From contig DBQQ01000056.1 of NCBI GenBank assembly GCA_002305315.1, forward strand, positions 1 to 23,642: 23,642 nt of DNA. Direction: 5' to 3'. Below the pieces are notes generated by a model. The model saw only the letters and a list, made by a program, of their open reading frames with translations. It did no database searches and was not told where the DNA came from. This stretch comes from Clostridiales bacterium UBA1390. GTDB lineage: Bacteria > Bacillota > Clostridia > Lachnospirales > Bianqueaceae. The translations under genes and the position numbers were made by a program. Positions 17,430-23,642 of the stretch are shown here, in pieces. Positions within the stretch are counted from its first letter, which is position 1, and each line of letters starts with the position of its first letter.

Positions 17430-18002
17430 ATGGACACCGTTCTTGTCGTATCCGATCGAGACAACTGGATAGAACCCTTTGAAAGACTGCTGCGAGACCA
17501 GTTTCCGGTGGAGGTGGTCATTGCCAGATCCAGTGGGGAGGGACGGGATCTTTTAGGCGTGGAGTCCTATGCGCTTGTTCTCGTTCTGGCGCCGCTTGGG
17601 AAGGATGCGGGCATTTATCTGGCGCGTAAAGCGGCCGAGACCACGGCCGGAGTGATTTTGGGATGCCTCCCTACATATTTTTCCCAATATGAGGAAAAAC
17701 TTTCAGAAGATGGTATCTTTGTCTATAGTATGGACAGAGGACGTCGGGCATTTCTGGACGCGGCGCGATTGATGTTGGTGCTGCACCGGCGGCTTCTCAG
17801 GACTCAGAAGCCGGAGGTCAGCCGCTACCAGGATCAGATTCGAGAAATTCGTACGGTGGATAGAGCCAAGTGTTTGTTGATCCAGTATCAGCAGATGACA
17901 GAGAAAGAGGCTCATCATTATATCGAGCGCAGGGCGATGGATCAGCGCTGCGCTAAGAGAGAAATAGCAGAAGAGATTCTGAGGATCTATGATTTGGAAT
18001 AA
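17430..18002 (+). CDS. ANTAR-domain antiterminator with degenerate receiver
   Basis: The 190-residue product has an N-terminal receiver-like domain (about 1-125) and a C-terminal ANTAR domain (about 134-187: IREIRTVDRAKCLLIQYQQM, then KEAHHYIERRAMDQRCAKRE), with the family's typical A146-K147, A161 and A169-M170. ANTAR proteins bind paired RNA hairpins and prevent transcription termination. The position equivalent to the phosphoacceptor aspartate at the end of beta-3 is Leu53 (YALVLVLAPLG), and the usual Lys-Pro after beta-5 is replaced (VYSMDRG), so phosphorylation is unlikely. ATG at 17430 is chosen over 17424 because AAGGAGG lies 7 nt rather than 1 nt upstream. It sits between glnA and carA, as expected for a nitrogen regulator of its own operon. 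Its signal is unknown. Confidence 0.88.
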   Translation: MDTVLVVSDRDNWIEPFERLLRDQFPVEVVIARSSGEGRDLLGVESYALVLVLAPLGKDAGIYLARKAAETTAGVILGCLPTYFSQYEEKLSEDGIFVYSMDRGRRAFLDAARLMLVLHRRLLRTQKPEVSRYQDQIREIRTVDRAKCLLIQYQQMTEKEAHHYIERRAMDQRCAKREIAEEILRIYDLE

Positions 18003-18021
18003 TACGGAAGGAGAAGACGGA

Positions 18022-19098
18022 ATGGAAACCATGTATCTAGTGCTGGAGAATGGACGGTATTTTAAGGGAAGAGCCTTTGGGGCGCCTCTTTCGGAGACGA
18101 CGGGAGAGGTAGTTTTTACAACCGGAATGAATGGGTATCTGGAGACGATCACGGATCCCAGTTATTGCGGGCAGATCGTGGTACAGACATTTCCCATGAT
18201 CGGGAACTACGGGGTGATTCCCGCTGAATTTGAGAGCAAGGAGCCGCGCTTGGCCGGCTATATTGTGCGTGAATGGTGCCGTGAACCCTCCAACTTCCGG
18301 AATGAAGGGGATCTCGACACCTTTTTTAAGGACAGGGGGATCCCGGCGCTAGAGGGTGTGGATACGAGAGCGCTGACGCGGTGTCTGCGGGAGTTTGGTA
18401 CGATGAACGGACGGCTGACGCGTAAGGCGCCGCCGTACAGCGAGGAAGAACTGCAGGAGATTCGCGATTTTCGGGTGGTGCGACCGGTACTGCAGGTGAC
18501 TGTAGAAGAAAAAGAAGTCGATACACCCAGTGAGGTCAAGTACCAGGTGGCGCTGTGGGATTTCGGCGCGAAGCACAACATCGTGCAGGAACTGGTGTCG
18601 CGGGGATGTGAAGTCACGTCCTTTCCGGCAACGGCGACGGCGGAGGAGATCCTGGCGGCACATCCGGACGGTATTATGCTCTCGAATGGACCCGGCAATC
18701 CGGAGGATAATTCGGAGATCATCGCCGAGCTGGCTAAACTCTGCGAGGCACAGATCCCCATGTTCGGAATCTGTCTGGGGCATCAGCTGATGGCCTTGGC
18801 GCGGGGTGCTCATACCACGAAGCTGAAGTATGGACACCGGGGCGCCAATCAGCCTGTGGAAGATCTGGATACGGGACGAATCTACGTGACGAGTCAGAAT
18901 CATGGATACATGGTAGAATCCGATTCGTTACCGGAAGGCGCCAGGGTTCGTTTTATCAATGCGAATGACGGCACCTGCGAAGGAATTACGTACGGAGATA
19001 TGCCGGCCTTTTCCGTACAGTTCCATCCGGAGGCCTGCCCGGGACCCTGGGATGCACGTTGGCTGTTCGATGAATTTATAGAAATGATGAGGAAATAA
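18022..19098 (+). CDS. carA: Carbamoyl-phosphate synthase small subunit (glutaminase)
   Basis: The 358-residue product hydrolyses glutamine and channels ammonia to the large subunit CarB, which makes carbamoyl phosphate for pyrimidine and arginine synthesis. The N-terminal CarA domain ([34 protein letters not shown]) is followed by a class I amidotransferase with nucleophile Cys251 ([14 protein letters not shown]), and His335 and Glu337 ([13 protein letters not shown]). [10 protein letters not shown] and SQNHGYMV are also typical. ATG at 18022 has AAGGAG 8 nt upstream; a nearby ATG at 18031 is less well placed. No carB follows: pyrG begins 4 nt after the stop codon. The large subunit must be encoded elsewhere. 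Confidence 0.95.
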   Translation: METMYLVLENGRYFKGRAFGAPLSETTGEVVFTTGMNGYLETITDPSYCGQIVVQTFPMIGNYGVIPAEFESKEPRLAGYIVREWCREPSNFRNEGDLDTFFKDRGIPALEGVDTRALTRCLREFGTMNGRLTRKAPPYSEEELQEIRDFRVVRPVLQVTVEEKEVDTPSEVKYQVALWDFGAKHNIVQELVSRGCEVTSFPATATAEEILAAHPDGIMLSNGPGNPEDNSEIIAELAKLCEAQIPMFGICLGHQLMALARGAHTTKLKYGHRGANQPVEDLDTGRIYVTSQNHGYMVESDSLPEGARVRFINANDGTCEGITYGDMPAFSVQFHPEACPGPWDARWLFDEFIEMMRK

Positions 19099-19102
19099 GA
19101 CG

Positions 19103-20716
19103 ATGGCGAAGTTTATATTTGTAACTGGCGGCGTAGTATCGGGGCTGGGAAAAGGAATCACGGCGGCTTCTTTGGGTCGACTCTTGAAGGCAAGAGGGTT
19201 TAAGGTCGCGGCGCAGAAGCTGGATCCGTATATCAATATCGATCCGGGTACCATGAGTCCCTATCAGCATGGAGAGGTGTTCGTGACGGAGGACGGCGCG
19301 GAGACGGACCTGGATCTGGGACATTACGAACGCTTTATCGACGAGAATCTGAACCAGTTTTCCAATCTGACCACGGGAAAGGTATACTGGAATGTGTTGA
19401 ATAAGGAGCGCCGGGGAGAATACCTGGGAGAGACCGTACAGGTGATTCCCCATATCACGAATGAGATCAAATCCTTTATCTATGCGGTACAGGAGAAGAC
19501 GGAGGCGGATATTGTCATCACGGAGATCGGAGGCACCACGGGCGATATCGAGTCGCAGCCCTTCTTGGAGGCCATCCGCCAGGTATCCCACGAGGTAGGC
19601 CGTTCGAATTGCCTGTTTATTCATGTGACACTGATTCCTTATATTCAGTCATCCGGCGAGCACAAGTCAAAGCCCACGCAGCATTCCGTGAAGCAGCTGC
19701 AATCCTTCGGCATCATGCCGGATGTCATTGTGGCCCGCGTGGATGAGCCGGTGGAAATCGGTGTGCTGCGCAAGATCGCACTGTTCTGCAATGTGAAAGA
19801 GGACTGCGTCATCGAAAACAGGACGCTGCCGGTGCTGTATGAATGCCCGATCATGCTGGAGCGGGAGGGCCTGGCCAAAATCGTCATGCGCGAATTATGC
19901 CTGGATGAGAGGCCCTGTGATCTTACAGAATGGGAAGCGATGCTGAACCGCATTCACAGCTGCGAACGGGTCGTACACATCGCGCTGGTAGGTAAGTATG
20001 TGCGGCTGCACGATTCCTATCTGTCCGTGGCAGAGGCGCTGGCCCACGGCGGATGGGAGAACGGAGCTAAGGTTAAGATTGACTGGGTGGACAGCGAGGA
20101 GCTGACAGAAGAAAACGCACCCGAACGCCTCAAGGAGGCGGATGGCATCATTGTGCCCGGCGGTTTTGGGATTCGGGGAATCGAAGGCATGATCACGGCT
20201 GCGCGATATGCGCGGGAGAACGGCGTTCCGTACTTTGGCATCTGTCTGGGCATGCAGATCGCGGCTATCGAGTTTGCGCGCCATGTACTGGGGTATGAGG
20301 ATGCGCATTCGAGCGAATTTGATCCGGAAAGCACGCATCCCGTCATCGATTTGATGCCGGATCAGCAGGGCAATGTGCCTAAGGGAGGAACCATGCGGCT
20401 GGGGGCTTACCCCTGTGTGACGGGAGAGGAGACTAGACTGCGCGAGATTTATGGAGAAGACATGATTTACGAACGGCATCGCCATCGGTATGAGTTCAAT
20501 AATGCGTACCGAAAGGAGTACAGCGATCACGGTATGGTGCTTTCGGGACTTTCGCCCGATGGAAGACTGTGTGAGGCGATGGAACTTCGAGATCATCCGT
20601 TTTATGTAGGGGTTCAGTATCATCCGGAGTTTAAGAGCCGGCCGAATAAGGCGCATCCTCTGTTTAGAACCTTCATTCAGGCCGCGGCAGAAAGAGGAGA
20701 GGCATATGAAGATTAA
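19103..20716 (+). CDS. pyrG: CTP synthase (glutamine-hydrolysing)
   Basis: The 537-residue enzyme converts UTP, ATP and glutamine to CTP. The synthase domain begins [20 protein letters not shown] and holds [37 protein letters not shown] and [16 protein letters not shown]. The class I amidotransferase domain carries the nucleophile Cys381 ([19 protein letters not shown]) and His507-Glu509 ([12 protein letters not shown]). Length is normal. The gene starts 4 nt after carA, with GAGGAAAT at the carA end serving as ribosome binding site, and its last 11 nt overlap dapL. Confidence 0.97.
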   Translation: MAKFIFVTGGVVSGLGKGITAASLGRLLKARGFKVAAQKLDPYINIDPGTMSPYQHGEVFVTEDGAETDLDLGHYERFIDENLNQFSNLTTGKVYWNVLNKERRGEYLGETVQVIPHITNEIKSFIYAVQEKTEADIVITEIGGTTGDIESQPFLEAIRQVSHEVGRSNCLFIHVTLIPYIQSSGEHKSKPTQHSVKQLQSFGIMPDVIVARVDEPVEIGVLRKIALFCNVKEDCVIENRTLPVLYECPIMLEREGLAKIVMRELCLDERPCDLTEWEAMLNRIHSCERVVHIALVGKYVRLHDSYLSVAEALAHGGWENGAKVKIDWVDSEELTEENAPERLKEADGIIVPGGFGIRGIEGMITAARYARENGVPYFGICLGMQIAAIEFARHVLGYEDAHSSEFDPESTHPVIDLMPDQQGNVPKGGTMRLGAYPCVTGEETRLREIYGEDMIYERHRHRYEFNNAYRKEYSDHGMVLSGLSPDGRLCEAMELRDHPFYVGVQYHPEFKSRPNKAHPLFRTFIQAAAERGEAYED

Positions 20717-21896
20717 TAAGAACTATCAGGAGTTGAGCAGGGACTATCTGTTTTCTGAGGTAGCTCGTCGAGTAGCGATATTTCAGGAGGGACATCCGGA
20801 GGCACGGGTGATCCGACTGGGCATTGGCGATGTGACACAGCCTATCTGCCCCGTGGTGATGGACGCCATGAAACAGGCAGCGGAGGATGAGACGCATCCG
20901 GAGACCTTCCATGGATATGGCCCGGAACAGGGATATGATTTTCTGCGGGAGGAGCTGCGGAAATACTATGAGACCTTTGGCGTGAAACTCACCGATAAAG
21001 AGATTTTTGTCAGCGACGGCGCCAAAAGTGATCTGGGGAATTTCCTGGATCTATTGGACCGTGATAATACGGTGCTCGTTCCTGACCCGGTGTATCCGGT
21101 CTATCGCGACACCAATGTCATGGATGGACGTAGGATCCTCTATATGCGGGCAGATCGGGACAATGCTTTTCTGCCGATGCCGGATCCGGAGCAGAAGGTG
21201 GATGTGATCTATCTGTGTTCTCCGAACAATCCGACGGGGGCGGCCTATACCCGGGACCAGTTGGCCGAGTGGGTGGCATACGCCAATCAGCAGCACGCGG
21301 TGATCCTGTTTGACGCGGCGTATGAGTCTTTCATACAGGATGCGGAAGTGCCGCATAGCATCTTCGAGATTCCGGGAGCCAGAACCTGCGCGGTGGAATT
21401 CTGCTCCCTATCCAAGACGGCAGGGTTCACGGGGATTCGCTGTGGGTATACCGTGGTGAGCGAGGAACTTGTGCGGGATGGCATGTCGTTGCGGGACATG
21501 TGGCTCAGACGACAGACCACGAAGTTTAACGGCGTCTCCTATCCGGTGCAGCGAGCGGCCGCCGCGGTATTTTCTCACGAGGGGCAGGAAGGCTGTGCGA
21601 AGAACCGGCGCGTATACCAGGAGAATGCCCGCGTCATCTCCGAGACGCTCTATCAGCTTGGCATCTGGCATGTGGGCGGCAAAAACTCGCCGTATATCTG
21701 GATGGAATGCCCGGAGGGCATGACTTCCTGGGATTTCTTTGATGATCTTCTACGGCGTGCGCAGGTAGTCGGAACACCAGGATCCGGCTTCGGACAGAAC
21801 GGAGAGGGATTTTTCCGCCTGACCGCCTTTGGCACGCCGGAAGGAACACGGGAGGCGATGGAGCGGCTCGCACGCTGCTACGGAAAGGAACGATGA
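20706..21896 (+). CDS. dapL: LL-diaminopimelate aminotransferase
   Basis: The 396-residue PLP enzyme converts tetrahydrodipicolinate to LL-diaminopimelate in one step with glutamate as amino donor, feeding lysine and peptidoglycan synthesis. The family's N-terminus ([18 protein letters not shown]) and [17 protein letters not shown] are present. The PLP lysine is Lys237 ([18 protein letters not shown]), with [16 protein letters not shown] and the late [19 protein letters not shown]. The start codon has AGAGGAG 6 nt upstream inside the end of pyrG, and the gene's TGA overlaps the purF start, so translation is coupled on both sides. It is the only operon member that uses glutamate rather than glutamine. 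Confidence 0.95.
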   Translation: MKINKNYQELSRDYLFSEVARRVAIFQEGHPEARVIRLGIGDVTQPICPVVMDAMKQAAEDETHPETFHGYGPEQGYDFLREELRKYYETFGVKLTDKEIFVSDGAKSDLGNFLDLLDRDNTVLVPDPVYPVYRDTNVMDGRRILYMRADRDNAFLPMPDPEQKVDVIYLCSPNNPTGAAYTRDQLAEWVAYANQQHAVILFDAAYESFIQDAEVPHSIFEIPGARTCAVEFCSLSKTAGFTGIRCGYTVVSEELVRDGMSLRDMWLRRQTTKFNGVSYPVQRAAAAVFSHEGQEGCAKNRRVYQENARVISETLYQLGIWHVGGKNSPYIWMECPEGMTSWDFFDDLLRRAQVVGTPGSGFGQNGEGFFRLTAFGTPEGTREAMERLARCYGKER

Positions 21897-23293
21897 GGAT
21901 GGTTTGGGACGATGAACTGCACGAGGAATGCGGCGTCTTTGGCGTATTCCATCACGCACAGGCCGCGATGCATACGTATTTCGCGCTGCATGCACTGCAG
22001 CACCGGGGACAGGAGGGTGCGGGAATCGCCACCAGCGATGGTGTGAAGCTGTATTGCCATAAGGGACGGGGACTCGCGGCAGAGGTGTTCCGCGGCAGAG
22101 AGCTGGATCGCCTGCCGGGGGAAAACAGTATAGGTCACGTTCGCTATTCAACAGCCGGCGGCGATGTACCGGAGAATGTCCAGCCACTGATGGCGCGCTC
22201 GCAGATCGGCAGTATTGCGGCCGCGCATAATGGACAGATTGTCAATGCGAACGTACTGCGGCAACGCCTGGAGGAACAGGGCAGCATCTTCTTCAGCAGC
22301 AGTGACAGCGAGATCATCCTGCACCTGATCCAGCGCGGCAAGGGCAGCATGATGGATAAGATTGCCGCAGCTTGCCGGCAGATGGAGGGGGCGTTCGCCT
22401 TCCTGGTACTCACGGAACACTCGATGTATGCGGTGCGGGATCGTCATGGCCTGCGCCCCCTCTCTATCGGGGTCTTTGATGGCGGGTACTGCGTATCCAG
22501 TGAGACTTGTGCCATCGAGGCGATTCAGGCCCAGTGGCAGCGGGATATTCTGCCCGGGGAGATTGTGAAATTCTCGGAACAGGGAGTGCAGAGCTGCTTT
22601 TATACCGCGGAGAGGACGCATCATCTCTGCGCCATGGAATATATCTATTTTGCACGCCCGGACAGCACGCTGGACGGCATCAACGTCCATACAGCCCGCA
22701 GAAAGAGCGGCGTGCTGATGGCGCAGAAGGATCTGTCAGCCGGTCTGGCGGCGGATATCGTGGTAGGCGTGCCGGATTCTTCGCTATCCGCGGCCGCAGG
22801 GTATGCGGAAGTCGCCCATCTTCCGAATGAGATGGGGCTGATCAAGAATCGGTACGTGGGCAGGACTTTCATTGAACCGACGCAGGAACAGCGGGATCTG
22901 GCGGTGCGGATGAAGCTCTCGGCCAATCGGGATGTGGTATGCGGCAAGAGAATCGTCTTGATTGACGATTCGGTGGTGCGGGGAACCACCTCGCAGCGCA
23001 TTATACGCTTATTGAAGGAAGCGGGCGCTCGGGAGGTACATCTGCGCATCGCATCGCCACCCCTTTGGTGGCCCTGCTTCTACGGTATCGATATCGCGAC
23101 TAGGAAGGAGCTGATCTCGGCCCATATGGATCCGGATGCGTTGGCGGAGAAAATCGGCGCGGATTCGCTGCGATTTCTCGGAGTGGCGGACATGGAGCAG
23201 ATTTACGGGAGGGATCGCTGCTGTTATGCCTGTTTCGATGGCAATTACCTGACAAGCCTGTACGATCACGAGGAGGAAGTGCGTACGACGTGA
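21893..23293 (+). CDS. purF: Amidophosphoribosyltransferase
   Basis: The 466-residue product catalyses the first step of purine synthesis, PRPP plus glutamine to phosphoribosylamine. The class II glutaminase cysteine is residue 13 (HEECGVFGV) after a short propeptide. Typical stretches follow: HALQHRGQEGAGIATSDG, GHVRYSTAGG, AAHNGQIVNA and SDSEIILHLI. The PRPP motif is IVLIDDSVVRGTT near residue 355. Likely 4Fe-4S ligands are Cys246 (CAMEYIYFARPDS), Cys395 (PCFYGID), Cys443 or 444, and Cys447 (CCYACF), as in the oxygen-sensitive Bacillus-type enzyme. ATG at 21893 overlaps the dapL stop (ATGA); ATG at 21899 is also possible and better spaced from AAAGGA. It is the last gene of the operon seen here. 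Other pur genes are not in the window. Confidence 0.96.
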   Translation: MRMVWDDELHEECGVFGVFHHAQAAMHTYFALHALQHRGQEGAGIATSDGVKLYCHKGRGLAAEVFRGRELDRLPGENSIGHVRYSTAGGDVPENVQPLMARSQIGSIAAAHNGQIVNANVLRQRLEEQGSIFFSSSDSEIILHLIQRGKGSMMDKIAAACRQMEGAFAFLVLTEHSMYAVRDRHGLRPLSIGVFDGGYCVSSETCAIEAIQAQWQRDILPGEIVKFSEQGVQSCFYTAERTHHLCAMEYIYFARPDSTLDGINVHTARRKSGVLMAQKDLSAGLAADIVVGVPDSSLSAAAGYAEVAHLPNEMGLIKNRYVGRTFIEPTQEQRDLAVRMKLSANRDVVCGKRIVLIDDSVVRGTTSQRIIRLLKEAGAREVHLRIASPPLWWPCFYGIDIATRKELISAHMDPDALAEKIGADSLRFLGVADMEQIYGRDRCCYACFDGNYLTSLYDHEEEVRTT

Positions 23294-23336
23294 GTGTACG
23301 ATCACAATCCTGCGGCATTTCGAATGGAGATACCCC

Positions 23337-23365
23337 TTGCTTTTATGTCGGCATACCGATATAAT
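23337..23365 (+). promoter_or_regulatory. Candidate promoter downstream of purF
   Basis: TTGCTT (23337-23342), a 17-bp spacer and TATAAT (23360-23365) would drive transcription rightward out of the window, through the palindromic repeats. No coding frame follows within the window, so the target gene is unknown. The match may also be chance. Confidence 0.4.
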
Positions 23366-23418
23366 AAGCCTACAATGGGGCTAACGGGAAAAAATCGCTG
23401 TGGAATATGAAGGGGCTG

Positions 23419-23548
23419 TTGCAGAATTAGGAGACTGCGTATAAATTGGTTCTTTGTAGAACTGAATTATACGCAGTTTTGTATAGAGTCATTGCAGAAT
23501 TAAGAGGCTGCGCATAAATCCGTTTTTTTTTAGAACTAATTTATACGC
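23419..23548 (+). repeat. Two tandem copies of a palindromic repeat, 73-nt period
   Basis: The first copy begins TTGCAGAATTAGGAG at 23419, the second TTGCAGAATTAAGAG at 23492. Each contains an imperfect palindrome. In copy 1 CTGCGTATAAATT (23435-23447) faces AATTATACGCAG (23465-23476), with inner GTTCT facing AGAAC. In copy 2 CTGCGCATAAAT (23508-23519) faces ATTTATACGCA (23538-23548). Copy 1 is followed by TTTTGTAT and could terminate the purF transcript. A third fragment, GCGTATAATTA, lies at 23583. The element looks like a dispersed palindromic repeat, but only this locus is visible. Confidence 0.7.
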
Positions 23549-23552
23549 AATC

Positions 23553-23582
23553 CAGCGAAAGGATTCATCAGAATCTCGCTTT
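23553..23582 (+). terminator. Possible terminator hairpin
   Basis: AGCGA-AAG-GATTC (23553-23565) can pair with GAATC-TCGCT (23570-23579) around ATCA, with a 3-nt bulge, and TTTT follows. It lies inside the gene-free end of the window, just after the second palindromic repeat. Confidence 0.4.
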
Positions 23583-23642
23583 TGCGTATAATTACAGGGG
23601 CGTCTCCGTCCCTGCGAAGGGTGAAATGGAAATATCTTACAG

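Larger units (their letters stand above)
23294..23642. other. Gene-free stretch at the window end
   Basis: No supported coding frame lies in these 349 bases. They hold a candidate promoter (23337-23365), the two tandem palindromic repeats (23419-23548), a possible terminator hairpin (23553-23582) and a small hairpin with arms CAGGGGC and GTCCCTG (about 23594-23613). The stretch may be the leader region of a gene beyond the window. Confidence 0.6.

Noticed and set aside
23419..23600. CRISPR array
   Set aside because: Only two full units occur, the whole 73-nt unit including the would-be spacer is similar, and no cas gene is present.
23294..23642. Purine riboswitch or T-box near purF
   Set aside because: The repeats lie downstream of purF and show neither the purine-riboswitch core nor a T-box sequence.

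Overview
The window reads as a chromosomal stretch of an anaerobic Bacillota bacterium, most likely Clostridia. The basis is AGGAGG-type ribosome binding sites before almost every gene, sigma-A-like promoters, a type III glutamine synthetase, a GSI without an obvious adenylylation site, an ANTAR-domain antiterminator, an LL-diaminopimelate aminotransferase and a solo phosphoketolase. I cannot name genus or species. No rRNA, tRNA, CRISPR array, insertion sequence or prophage gene is visible.

Layout. (1) 1-4910: two rightward genes, each with its own start region. One is a DUF362 protein that ends in a clear terminator. The other is a 1216-residue protein of unknown function with a LamG-like N-terminus, a probable helical catalytic-type core and a CARDB-like C-terminus, but no signal peptide. 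A strong bidirectional terminator (4881-4909) separates it from the convergent gene. (2) 4918-7281: leftward xfp (phosphoketolase) with its own promoter. (3) 7401-15700: leftward nitrogen-assimilation operon, in transcription order glnN (GSIII), gltB and gltD (glutamate synthase large and small subunits), closed by a terminator at 7458-7401. (4) 15701-16097: divergent control region with two back-to-back TTGACA-17-TATAAT promoters, a long hairpin or helix in each leader, a 31-bp palindrome and a tandem direct repeat. (5) 16098-23293: rightward operon glnA (GSI), ANTAR regulator, carA, pyrG, dapL, purF, with gaps of 19 nt or less and two overlaps. (6) 23294-23642: no gene seen; a possible promoter, then two tandem copies of a palindromic repeat.

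How the genes fit. Regions 3-5 form a glutamine supply-and-demand locus. GSIII and GSI make glutamine, and GltB/GltD turns glutamine plus 2-oxoglutarate into glutamate. CarA, PyrG and PurF spend glutamine amide on carbamoyl phosphate, CTP and phosphoribosylamine, and DapL uses glutamate as amino donor for lysine and cell-wall synthesis. The ANTAR protein, an RNA-binding antiterminator class, sits between the glutamine maker and its users. Terminator-like structures occur in the glnA leader, the glnN leader and the glnN-gltB gap, so control by transcription attenuation is a reasonable hypothesis, although I could not find a convincing canonical two-hexaloop ANTAR RNA motif. The receiver domain of the ANTAR protein lacks the phosphoacceptor aspartate.
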